A stretch of 64,000 bases of DNA from NCBI GenBank assembly GCA_015061035.1, contig SUXK01000003.1, positions 156,700-220,699 on the forward strand. Direction: 5' to 3'. The notes under the pieces are model-generated. The model was not told where the DNA came from. It worked only from the letters and a program-made list of their open reading frames with translations, and did not search any database. The translations under genes were made by a program, and so were the position numbers. Source of the DNA: Bacteroidales bacterium (GTDB taxonomy: Bacteria; Bacteroidota; Bacteroidia; Bacteroidales; G3-4614). Below are positions 26,988-35,401 of the stretch, one piece after another. Every line of letters begins with the position of its first letter. Position 1 is the first letter of the stretch.

Positions 26988-27899
26988 ATGATGCGAAAAC
27001 AAAAACATGCACAATCAATAAGAGAGGCGGTAGAGAAACTCTCTAATCAAGAGTCGGTACGTATCTTGTGCAATCGACAACAAGAGGGAGAACCAATGCC
27101 TTCGGCAAAGGAACTTTGCGAGATAATAGATTTATGCCGTTCATTGATATTTCCGGGATATTTCGGACATTCACGCATAGATATAGATACACTTCCCTAT
27201 CATATAGGAGTAAATACCGAGAAACTTTTCAAACTTCTCATAAGCCAGATACTTGCAGGAATGTGTAGCGGTAATCCGCAACAGGGAGAGAGTATTGAAG
27301 TACGCCGTGAAAAGGCAAAAGACCTTGCTGCCGAGTTTATATCATCACTACCTGAACTGCGCAGAATATTGGCAACCGATGTTATTGCCGCTTATAACGG
27401 AGACCCTGCCGCAGAGAGTTATTCAGAGGTAATATTCTGTTACCCTGCCATAAGAGCCATAAGTAACTATCGTATTGCTCACCGCCTTATGCAGTTGGGA
27501 GTACCCCTGATTCCCAGAATAATATCAGAGATGGCACACTCTGAGACAGGAATAGATATACACCCGGCGGCAACAATCGGAGAGTATTTTACCATCGATC
27601 ACGGAACAGGAGTAGTAATTGGAGCAACTGCCATATTAGGAAACAACGTAAAACTATATCAGGGAGTAACACTCGGAGCAAAAAGTTTCCCATTAGATGA
27701 AAACGGCAACCCGATAAAAGGCATTGCTCGACACCCAATCATTGGCGACAACGTAATAATATATTCAAATGCAACAATATTGGGCAGAATAACCATTGGC
27801 GAGGGGGCAGTAATTGGAGGTAACATCTGGATAACCGATAGTGTAGCACCGGGCGAAGTGGTAACACAATCAAAGGCAAAACAAAAGAAAGGAGAGTAA
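26988..27899 (+). CDS. cysE: Serine O-acetyltransferase (EpsC-type)
   Basis: The 303-residue protein makes O-acetylserine, the acceptor in cysteine synthesis. The last ~150 residues form the left-handed beta-helix: GIDIHPAATIGEYFTIDHGTGVVIG (~187-211), KLYQGVTLGAKSF, NVIIYSNATILGRITIGEGAVIGGNIW. The N-terminal helical region is longer than in E. coli CysE, as in the EpsC/SrpH group. Its stop is 2 bp before the next start, so it leads a three-gene unit. Confidence 0.92.
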   Translation: MMRKQKHAQSIREAVEKLSNQESVRILCNRQQEGEPMPSAKELCEIIDLCRSLIFPGYFGHSRIDIDTLPYHIGVNTEKLFKLLISQILAGMCSGNPQQGESIEVRREKAKDLAAEFISSLPELRRILATDVIAAYNGDPAAESYSEVIFCYPAIRAISNYRIAHRLMQLGVPLIPRIISEMAHSETGIDIHPAATIGEYFTIDHGTGVVIGATAILGNNVKLYQGVTLGAKSFPLDENGNPIKGIARHPIIGDNVIIYSNATILGRITIGEGAVIGGNIWITDSVAPGEVVTQSKAKQKKGE

Positions 27900-27901
27900 A
27901 A

Positions 27902-29404
27902 GTGGAAAACGCTAAATTTAAATTAGTAGCAAAAACTTTTCAAGGAGTTGAGGAGGAACTTGCAACAGAAATATCGCAACTTGGAGGAGAGGATATAATC
28001 ATAGGCAAACGAATGGTGTCGTTTGTAGGAGACAAAGAGTTAATGTACCGAGCAAACTTTTTTTGTCGCACCGCACTACGAATATTAAAACCTATATACA
28101 CCTTTGAGGCAAACAGTACCGATGAGTTATACGACAAAATAAAAGGGTATAATTGGGAACAAATACTATCACCAAAGAGTACCTTTACAATAGATTCAGT
28201 TGTAAACTCAGATGAATTTAGAAATTCCCGTTTTGTAACATACAGGGCAAAAGATGCCATAGTTGACTATTTTACCGACAGAGGCAAGGATCGCCCATCG
28301 GTACGATTAACAAACCCCGACATATATATAAACATACATATCTCACACAACGAGTGTACCATTTCGTTAGACTCATCGGGAGAGAGTCTGCACAAACGCG
28401 GTTATCGTGTAGCACAAACCGAGGCACCTATAAACGAGGTACTTGCGGCTGCAATGTTGATGAAAGCAGGATGGAATGGAAATTCCGATTTTGTTGATCC
28501 CATGTGTGGTTCTGGAACAATATTGATTGAGGCTGCAATGATTGCAACCAACACACCTCCAGGTATATATCGTCAAGAGTATGCCTTTGAAAAGTGGCCT
28601 GATTTTGATGCAGACCTGTTACACGAGATATACAATGATGACTCTGCCGAGCGAGAGTTTAATAATAAAATCTATGGAGCAGACATAAATCCTCAAGTAA
28701 TTGAGGTAGCAACCAAAAATGTAAAAAGTGCGGGAATGGAGCGATACATATCGCTTGAAGCACGCTCAATACAACGATGGGAGGAGGCACCTCAAAACTG
28801 TATAGTAGTAACAAACCCACCATACGGAGAGCGTCTGAAACCAAGAGATTTAGAAGACATATATGCAGCACTTGGCGAAAAATTAAAACACATCTTTTTA
28901 GGATGCTCGGCTTGGATAATAAGTTCATCACGAGAAGGATTTGACAAAATAGGATTAAAACCTTCGCAAAAAATAAAGATGATGAATGGTGCGTTGGAGT
29001 GCGAGTTAAGAGAGTATCAAATTTTTGGAGGAACATATAGCCAGCATAAAAAAGATATAGCCGAAGGCAAGAAAGAGGATAGGCGAGAAAAGAGAACTCC
29101 CAAGAAGGAGAGTTTCAAAAGAGAGTTTGATAAGAAGGGAAAAGAGAAAAAGAGTTATCGTTTTGATGATAGAACTGCACCAAAGAAAGAGAAACCCTCA
29201 AAACCAAAACGAGAAAAAGTTTTCTCAAAGAGAGAGAACAAACCAAAACCGACACCCGTGCCAACCGAAAATTTAGAACGTGGCAAACGAGAACTACATG
29301 GCGATGAATTTGTATCAAAATTCGTAACCTTCCGTAAACCCACAATGATTGATGAGTCGGCAACAGAAAACAAACAATTCCGTAAACGTAAAAACAAGGA
29401 GTAA
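27902..29404 (+). CDS. THUMP-domain rRNA methyltransferase (RlmL/YpsC-like) with basic tail
   Basis: The 500-residue protein starts at GTG, 2 bp after cysE. It has an N-terminal ferredoxin-like/THUMP region (~1-160, ending NIHISHNECTISLDSSGESLHKRGYR), then a Rossmann methyltransferase core with FVDPMCGSGTILIEAAM (~196-212) and the catalytic motif VVTNPPYGERL (~302). It probably methylates N2 of a guanine in 23S rRNA. Residues ~380-500 form a long Lys/Arg-rich, low-complexity tail (KKEDRREKRTPKKES...), likely an RNA-binding extension. The frame overlaps the start of the peptidase gene (TAATG). Confidence 0.88.
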   Translation: MENAKFKLVAKTFQGVEEELATEISQLGGEDIIIGKRMVSFVGDKELMYRANFFCRTALRILKPIYTFEANSTDELYDKIKGYNWEQILSPKSTFTIDSVVNSDEFRNSRFVTYRAKDAIVDYFTDRGKDRPSVRLTNPDIYINIHISHNECTISLDSSGESLHKRGYRVAQTEAPINEVLAAAMLMKAGWNGNSDFVDPMCGSGTILIEAAMIATNTPPGIYRQEYAFEKWPDFDADLLHEIYNDDSAEREFNNKIYGADINPQVIEVATKNVKSAGMERYISLEARSIQRWEEAPQNCIVVTNPPYGERLKPRDLEDIYAALGEKLKHIFLGCSAWIISSSREGFDKIGLKPSQKIKMMNGALECELREYQIFGGTYSQHKKDIAEGKKEDRREKRTPKKESFKREFDKKGKEKKSYRFDDRTAPKKEKPSKPKREKVFSKRENKPKPTPVPTENLERGKRELHGDEFVSKFVTFRKPTMIDESATENKQFRKRKNKE

Positions 29405-31569
29405 TGCGTAATCAAAGAAGAGTACTGCTACTTGTGGTAGCACTAACAATATCGTTATTTACAATGGCACAAAACAGTAAAGAGTTAACATTGCAACACC
29501 TTATGCCAGGAGGCAGGAACTATTCATCAATAGTGGCTAAAAACATAAAGCAGTTGCAGTTTGCAGGAGATAACTATATTTATGTATCGGGGAATAAAAT
29601 TATATATGCTTCACTCCCTGACGGAAAAGAGAGTACTCTTATTACAAAACAAGATATTGACCTTGTTTTGTCTGAAGCAAAGGCAGACACACTAAAAACT
29701 ATACCTCAAATATTTGCATCTGAGGAGGGGGGAGCAATAACCATACGATTTAATCACAAGGGTAAAGCATACAAGATTGATTGTCAGGGGAAAAAGATAT
29801 TATCTGAATACACCTTTGTCAGAGGAGATAAACACGCAGAATATTCTGCTGAGGCAGATGCCTATGTAACAACCGTAGGAAATACACTTCATTTACATTC
29901 AGCAGATGGTAAGCGTGTAAAAATGGTAAAAGATGAAGGTGAAGATATATCACTTGGCTCAAACTATGTACACCGAAACGAGTTTGGCATTGAGAAAGGA
30001 ATATTTTGGTCGCCACAAGGAGAATCAGTAGCATTCTACCGTATGGATGAGAGTCGAGTAAAAGATTACCCATTAGTAAACATCTCGGCACGTCAAGCCC
30101 AACTCCAAAGCATAAAATACCCTATGGCGGGAATGAACAGCCATACCGTAAAAGTTGGAGTATATAACATAAAAAAGAAAAAAGCAGTTTACCTGAAAAG
30201 CGGTAAAACAGATGAACGTTACTTTACCAATATAAGTTGGTCACCCAAAGGAGATAAACTTTATATCTTAGAGGTAAATCGAGGACAAGACACTTGTAAC
30301 TTAGTATGTTATAATGCAAAAAACGGAGCAAAGGAGAGTGTCCTGTTTACCGAAACAAGCAATAAATACACAGAGCCAGAAAATCCATTGTTGTTTATAT
30401 CAGACACAGAGTTTATCTATCTGTCACGCAAAGATGGCTTCCGCCATGCCTATCTCTACAATACTAATGGCGAGGAGTTAAAACAACTAACCTCTGGCGA
30501 GTGGGAGATAATAGAGGCACAACTCTCTGCTGATGGAAAATATCTCTATATGCTCACAACAGAGGAGTCGCCATTACAACGCACACTATATAAATTAGAT
30601 ATAGCATCGGGCGAAAAAACACGAATAACACCAGAGGAGGGAGTACATAAAGTACAACTCTCCGTATCAGGAAAATACTACATAGATAATTATAGTAGCC
30701 ACAATGTACCAAGAGTAGTAAAGGTAGGAAGTTTAGAGTCTGGAGCAGAAGTAAAAGAGTTGCTACGAGCAAAAAATCCATTCGATAAATTCGATATGCC
30801 GGTGGTAATAGAGAGTGGAACAATAACCGCAGCAGATGGCGTAACACCACTATATTACAGAATGACACGCCCTTTGGATGTAGATTCAACACAAAAACTA
30901 CCAGCAATAGTATATGTTTACGGAGGACCACACGCACAACAAGTAACCGATGCCTTTATGTGGAACTATCGTGGGTGGGATATATATATGGCACAAAGAG
31001 GATATGTAGTCTTTACCCTTGACAATAGAGGCTCAGCCAACAGAGGATTAGAGTTTGAGAGTGTAACACACCGTCAACTTGGAGTCTCGGAACTTGCTGA
31101 CCAGTTGAAAGGAGTAGAGTATCTGAAATCGTTACCCTACGTTGACGGAGAGCGTTTAGGCGTTCATGGCTGGAGTTTTGGAGGATTTATGACACTGAAT
31201 ATGATGCTCAATAATCCCGGAATGTTTAAAGCAGGAGTAGCAGGAGGAGCAGTAACCGATTGGAAATACTACGAAATAATGTATGGCGAACGCTATATGG
31301 GAACACCCCAAAACAATCCGGAAGGATATAAAAAGGCAGATATGAACTCATTATCGGGCAATTTGCAAGACCGTTTACTATTGATACATTGCGATACCGA
31401 TCCAGTTGTAGTATGGCAACACACCTTACGTTTCTTGGAGAGCAGTATTGATAACGGAGTATATCCCGATTACTTTGTATATCCAGGACATGGACACAAC
31501 GTAGTAGGTCCTGAGCGAGTACACCTATATGAGAAGATAACCCGATACTTTGATGATTTCTTGAAATAA
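29404..31569 (+). CDS. Secreted prolyl oligopeptidase-family serine peptidase (DPP-IV-like, S9)
   Basis: The 721-residue protein has a signal peptide (MRNQRRVLLLVVALTISLFTMAQ), a beta-propeller domain (~40-460, with the DPP-IV-type SPQGESVAFYRMDESRVKDYP) and a C-terminal alpha/beta-hydrolase domain. Catalytic residues are visible: Ser in HGWSFGGFM (~592), Asp in IHCDTDPVV (~665) and His in PGHGHNVVGPE (~697). It probably releases dipeptides or tripeptides after proline in the periplasm or outside. The start codon overlaps the stop of the methyltransferase gene. Confidence 0.92.
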   Translation: MRNQRRVLLLVVALTISLFTMAQNSKELTLQHLMPGGRNYSSIVAKNIKQLQFAGDNYIYVSGNKIIYASLPDGKESTLITKQDIDLVLSEAKADTLKTIPQIFASEEGGAITIRFNHKGKAYKIDCQGKKILSEYTFVRGDKHAEYSAEADAYVTTVGNTLHLHSADGKRVKMVKDEGEDISLGSNYVHRNEFGIEKGIFWSPQGESVAFYRMDESRVKDYPLVNISARQAQLQSIKYPMAGMNSHTVKVGVYNIKKKKAVYLKSGKTDERYFTNISWSPKGDKLYILEVNRGQDTCNLVCYNAKNGAKESVLFTETSNKYTEPENPLLFISDTEFIYLSRKDGFRHAYLYNTNGEELKQLTSGEWEIIEAQLSADGKYLYMLTTEESPLQRTLYKLDIASGEKTRITPEEGVHKVQLSVSGKYYIDNYSSHNVPRVVKVGSLESGAEVKELLRAKNPFDKFDMPVVIESGTITAADGVTPLYYRMTRPLDVDSTQKLPAIVYVYGGPHAQQVTDAFMWNYRGWDIYMAQRGYVVFTLDNRGSANRGLEFESVTHRQLGVSELADQLKGVEYLKSLPYVDGERLGVHGWSFGGFMTLNMMLNNPGMFKAGVAGGAVTDWKYYEIMYGERYMGTPQNNPEGYKKADMNSLSGNLQDRLLLIHCDTDPVVVWQHTLRFLESSIDNGVYPDYFVYPGHGHNVVGPERVHLYEKITRYFDDFLK

Positions 31570-31597
31570 TTGTTATAAAAATCCTTCCATTACAAAT

Positions 31598-31733
31598 GGT
31601 AAACAATGAAGTTGTGAAGGTGGTGATTTAAAAACATCTATAAAAGTAGTTTCATTCATTTAGGTTATAGGGGCAGAGCCATTGGCTTTTGCCTCTATTT
31701 TTGTTTTTTGGGGGATAAATCTTGACTAAATTT
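31598..31733. repeat. Direct repeat, left copy (scar of a sorting-domain gene end plus terminator)
   Basis: This stretch is closely similar to 34059-34193. It begins with bases that would encode the last residues of a type IX sorting domain (M-V-N-N-E-V-V-K-V-V-I-stop), compared with V-N-N-E-V-V-K-V-M-I-stop at the end of the real gene. It then carries the same hairpin terminator (GGCAGAGCCA...TGGCTTTTGCC) and trailing bases to about 31733. No gene body precedes it, so it is a remnant of a duplicated gene end. The S9 peptidase gene stops 28 bp upstream. Confidence 0.8.
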
Positions 31734-31822
31734 ATCATTTTTCATTTAGTTTTTTTTGTTTTTATAAAAAATATATTTATTTTTCGTGCAAATTAGTATT
31801 AACCAATAAAGCGGAGGTTATT

Positions 31823-32071
31823 ATGAAAAAGATTTTTACTCTATTAGCACTGCTACTATAATACAATCCGAATTGTAATAAAATAGAAGAAACATCTACT
31901 TATAGTATAGAAGTAGTTGATTTAAGTAATAACTATGTTCAAATAGTTGTTCCTGAAATAAGAGTACAAGCAGGAGAGTATGAACATACAATAAATGTTC
32001 CCAATGGCAATTATGTTGTGGCATATTATTTAAATGAAAATATTAACAGTAAAAAAATTAGAGTAAAATGA
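31823..32071 (+). pseudogene. Small lipoprotein-like gene with in-frame stop in its signal peptide
   Basis: An ATG 5 bp after a GGAGG Shine-Dalgarno-like run opens a frame encoding M-K-K-I-F-T-L-L-A-L-L-L, then TAA (31859-31861). The same frame continues without another stop for ~69 codons (YNPNCNKIEETSTYS..., EIRVQAGEYEHTINVPNGNY) to a TGA that overlaps the ATG of the next gene. One base change would restore an ~82-residue exported or lipid-anchored protein with its cysteine just after the signal core. The overlap with the cargo gene suggests they were once translated together. Confidence 0.65.
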
Positions 32072-34092
32072 AACGTATAAAGTATTTTCTATTGAATTCT
32101 CTATTATTTGTATTTTGTTTGCCATTATTTGCCCAAAGCGAATATATTAATGGAGAACTATGGTTTTGTGAATATTACTCAAATCGTATTTCAGATGATG
32201 GAGATAATTTGTGGTTGGCAACAAGTAAAGGTCTTATAAAATATAATAAGAGCACAGGCTATGCAAACAATGCTGCAAATGAGGTGGGTGCAGCATCAGA
32301 ATCAACATTTACAGTGGTAGAAGTTAATACCAAAGGGGTAGTTTGTTACAATGAAGATATTACATACGAACACCCAAAAGTATGGAATGGTACAGAGTTG
32401 GTAACGTATGGAGGTCTCGGATATTGGGGAAGTGCTTACTCATTTGCATTCAACTCAAAAGGAGATGTTTGGGGCTCTGTTTTAGGACGCTACTTCCCAC
32501 CACTTGATTCAGCAAATCATTACGTAGGTTATGGTACAGCAAATATGTCATCTTCAAGAATACAAACATCCATAATGGATATGGCATTTGATAGTAATGA
32601 TAGACTTTGGATTGCTATGTATGGCGACTATCATTATTTAGGATACCATAACCAAAATTCAACCACAACATATGTAGGAACTAATGGCGATACCCCCAAA
32701 AAAATCACATCAATAGCCATAGATACTAACGATAACATTTGGTTTGCGAGTGAAGACGGAATTAACTATTATAACCAAATAACAGGAAATGAGGTGTGTA
32801 TGAATAAAGAGCAATATCCTGAAATGCTTGTAAATAGGTATTATGGCAATGATATTGACGATAGCGGTAATATTTGGTTTACCTCTGAGAACAATCTACT
32901 TAAATGGAACGGCTCAGAATTTACCACATATACTTGTCCTGAATACAAAGAGGCACGAGCAATGCTTTGTGATGGGGATATTGTTTGGGTATTATTGAAG
33001 AGCGATAAGTTACTGAAATTCCAAAATAACGAATTTGAGACAATTGATTTATCTCATACTGTAAATAATGAAGAAAATGCTACAAACCCTCGTGGAATTG
33101 ATTTAGATGGTAATGCCTTTGCAATACCCGTTAATCAGTTAGGATTTAATTCGTTATCTGAATTTACTCTATCTTTTTGGATTAATGCAAAACTATTTAA
33201 TCACTCTATTGCTGTTGATAATGGAGGAACAAACTTCGTAACTATTAGAGAAGTAAAAGAAGATAGTGATTATGGATATATGTGGTCGCAAGTAGGGAAT
33301 ACATCAAAATCGTGGACCAAAAATAATATAGAAATTAAAGGAAAAGATATGACTACCTCAGGTTCAATTTCAACAGAACTCGTCTCATTTGATTTTCCTG
33401 TATCGGAGTGGAAATACTTCACATTTGTCTTTGATACAGACAATAGTAGGAAGAAAGTATTAATGTATATTGATGGAGAGGCAATTAACCAAACACTCTT
33501 CTCTCCAACTACATGGTCTGATGATTTCATAATTATGATTGGTGGTGCAAGATATAAATTGGCATCATTAGAGGCATACATAGATAAAGTTCAACTATAT
33601 AATAAAGTTCTATCACAATCAGAGGTAGTAGAGAGTATGAAAGCACCTCTGCAAGATGACACTTCATTACTCGCAAGTTGGGATTTTGAGAGAGGAAGTA
33701 CTATTGATAGTGAGGGATTTATGTTCGCCGATAATAGCACAATAAAGGCATCAATGTATAAGGTATTATCACTTGGAGGAGTATCAAAAGGAGTAGAGAT
33801 AATCCCATTTACCTTTGCAAAAGGTATAGAACAATCAAATCAACCATCCGAACCTCAGGGTATTGAAGAGAGCATCACTGAGGAGAGTAACACCAAAGCA
33901 TACGTTTCAAATGGGGTGTTGTATATTGAGAATGCTGAAGGTATTAACTCAGTAGAGATATATGATACAGCAGGTAAAATAATAACCTCAGGAACATACA
34001 ATAACGCTTCAGTTCAAGTTTCATTACCCACAACCATTAAAGGAGTGATAATGGTTAAGGTTAACAATGAAGTTGTGAAGGTAATGATTTAA
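32068..34092 (+). CDS. Type IX-secreted propeller/LamG-like protein with C-terminal sorting domain
   Basis: The 674-residue protein has a signal peptide (MKRIKYFLLNSLLFVFCLPLFAQ), then propeller repeats of the two-component-regulator type (NLWLATSKGLIKYN, DRLWIAMYGDY, NIWFASEDGINYYN, NIWFTSENNLLKWN; to ~340). A laminin-G-like jelly-roll follows (~350-560: FTLSFWINAK, WKYFTFVFDTD, YIDGEA, KVQLYNKVLS, SLLASWDFERGS). The last ~75 residues form a type A sorting domain (VLYIENAEGINSVEIYDTAGKII...VIMVKVNNEVVKVMI). It is therefore predicted to cross the outer membrane by the type IX system and attach to the surface. It is flanked by direct repeats. Confidence 0.82.
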   Translation: MKRIKYFLLNSLLFVFCLPLFAQSEYINGELWFCEYYSNRISDDGDNLWLATSKGLIKYNKSTGYANNAANEVGAASESTFTVVEVNTKGVVCYNEDITYEHPKVWNGTELVTYGGLGYWGSAYSFAFNSKGDVWGSVLGRYFPPLDSANHYVGYGTANMSSSRIQTSIMDMAFDSNDRLWIAMYGDYHYLGYHNQNSTTTYVGTNGDTPKKITSIAIDTNDNIWFASEDGINYYNQITGNEVCMNKEQYPEMLVNRYYGNDIDDSGNIWFTSENNLLKWNGSEFTTYTCPEYKEARAMLCDGDIVWVLLKSDKLLKFQNNEFETIDLSHTVNNEENATNPRGIDLDGNAFAIPVNQLGFNSLSEFTLSFWINAKLFNHSIAVDNGGTNFVTIREVKEDSDYGYMWSQVGNTSKSWTKNNIEIKGKDMTTSGSISTELVSFDFPVSEWKYFTFVFDTDNSRKKVLMYIDGEAINQTLFSPTTWSDDFIIMIGGARYKLASLEAYIDKVQLYNKVLSQSEVVESMKAPLQDDTSLLASWDFERGSTIDSEGFMFADNSTIKASMYKVLSLGGVSKGVEIIPFTFAKGIEQSNQPSEPQGIEESITEESNTKAYVSNGVLYIENAEGINSVEIYDTAGKIITSGTYNNASVQVSLPTTIKGVIMVKVNNEVVKVMI

Positions 34093-34193
34093 ACATAAAT
34101 AAAAATAGTTTTATTTATTCCCAGTTATAGAGGCAGAACCATAGGCTTTTGCCTCTATTTTTGTTTTTTTGGGGATAAATCTTGACTAAATTT
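34059..34193. repeat. Direct repeat, right copy (cargo gene 3' end and terminator)
   Basis: This is the partner of 31598-31733. It covers the last codons of the cargo gene and its hairpin terminator (GAGGCAGAACC...GGCTTTTGCCTC followed by a T-rich run). The two copies are about 2.46 kb apart and keep identity from the coding end through the terminator tail. Confidence 0.85.
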
Positions 34194-34207
34194 GGTATTG
34201 CTCGACT

Positions 34208-34273
34208 ACGTCGCATATAGGGATATGCTCCCCATACTGCGGTCGTATTAACATTCAGTTAATACTATTTGCT
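34208..34273. repeat. Distant copy of the palindrome array of 2088-2153
   Basis: These ~66 bp match 2088-2153 almost base for base (common core GTCGCATATAGGGATATGC, then CCCCATACTGCGGTCG). The two differences inside the hairpin are paired: arms GGATTAAC/GTTAATCC at the first site and GTATTAAC/GTTAATAC here. A further palindrome (AGAGTTTAAGTAAACTTTACTCT) follows at 34285-34307. The stretch lies between convergent genes. Confidence 0.8.
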
Positions 34274-34349
34274 TGCCACTCGGCAGAGTTTAAGTAAACT
34301 TTACTCTGTTCTCGCTTACTTGCAAAATTCCTCATTACTAATTAAAACC

Positions 34350-35249
34350 TTACCCCCCCATTTCGTTAATAACCTGTTTGCGGAAGGTACTGGGGGATAT
34401 ACCCTCGCAACGCTTAAAGAATCTACCCATATACGATTGGTCGGGGAATGCCATTTGGTTAGCAATATCTTGCATTGATAGTTGAGTGTTGTGCAACAGC
34501 ACCTTTATCTCAAGAATAGATAAACTATCAATAATCTTTTTTGCCGATACACCTACCACATTATGGCAAATATCTGTAAGGTATTTGTTTGAAATACATA
34601 GTTTATCGGCATAAAAACTAACTTCGCGTTGAGTAGAGCAGTTGTGATGAACTAAATCAATAAACCTGTCAAAAATTTTATTTCTGGCAGTTTCGTTAAT
34701 CTTTTCATCGGGGCAATAGAATCGTTGATAGCGGTCGTATGTAAAAAGCAGAAAAGCATTCAATGCACTTCTAATAATCTGTTGTCTGTAAAGGTTGTCA
34801 ATATCATTATATAGCCCTTTGGCAAGAGTCATAAATAGGTCAATAGCCTTTATCCCCTCAGGCGATAATTTAATACAAGGAGTAGTTCTCAACATTCTAA
34901 AAAACGAAGGATTTATATGCACACTGACATCGCGGAAAAGAGAATCATTTATCTCTAAAACAAACAAAGAGATATCTTTCGAAACCTTTTTAATTCGGGT
35001 AATAGTATTAGGCATAATAATAAATTGGGAATTGCTGTCAATAGTGATAAGATTAAGATTGATGAGCATATCAATCTTACCCCTTTGACAAAAACCAATA
35101 ATCCCATTCTGGTTCTTGTTGAAAAGTTCATCTTCAAACGAATGGTTTATCTCAACCACTCTAAAAGGCTCAACATTGTTGTTTCTTTGGTTGTTACTCA
35201 TATTCTCCAATATTCTATTCAAAAGGTAAAGATATGTAAAATTTAGCAA
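34350..35249 (-). CDS. AraC-family transcriptional regulator
   Basis: The 299-residue protein has an N-terminal sensor region (~1-180) and a C-terminal double helix-turn-helix (~195-295): FYADKLCISNKYLTDICHNVVG, then IDSLSILEIKVLLHNTQLSMQDIANQMAFPDQSYMGRFFKRCEGISPSTFRKQ, the AraC signature. The nearest target is the efflux operon transcribed away from it, 152 bp to the right, so it probably controls that pump. No inducer can be named. The start MLNFTYLYLLN... may be slightly too early; an internal methionine at ~16 (MSNNQRNNN) is a good alternative start. Confidence 0.88.
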   Translation of the reverse strand: MLNFTYLYLLNRILENMSNNQRNNNVEPFRVVEINHSFEDELFNKNQNGIIGFCQRGKIDMLINLNLITIDSNSQFIIMPNTITRIKKVSKDISLFVLEINDSLFRDVSVHINPSFFRMLRTTPCIKLSPEGIKAIDLFMTLAKGLYNDIDNLYRQQIIRSALNAFLLFTYDRYQRFYCPDEKINETARNKIFDRFIDLVHHNCSTQREVSFYADKLCISNKYLTDICHNVVGVSAKKIIDSLSILEIKVLLHNTQLSMQDIANQMAFPDQSYMGRFFKRCEGISPSTFRKQVINEMGG

Positions 35250-35323
35250 TTTTTATCAGTTTTTATTCCAAAAATGAACAATATATAGTAAAATTTGAAA
35301 TCTGATAGTATAAATTTTAGAAC

Positions 35324-35331
35324 TATCTTTG
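35324..35331 (+). promoter_or_regulatory. -7 promoter box (TATCTTTG) of the efflux operon
   Basis: An exact TAnnTTTG match 70 bp before the adaptor gene start, in the divergent gap with the AraC gene. A TCTG at 35301-35304 is spaced 19 bp upstream and could act as the -33 element. Confidence 0.6.
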
Positions 35332-35401
35332 CACTTTGAAAATAGAGTGTAGTTTAGATAGACCTAAAAAGAGAATATAAATACAGATTAAAATTAATAT
35401 C

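Noticed and set aside
31823-32071. Stop-codon recoding (readthrough of TAA) in the small lipoprotein frame
   Set aside because: TAA is the normal stop for many genes in the window and no recoding signal is visible; a mutation or base error is simpler.
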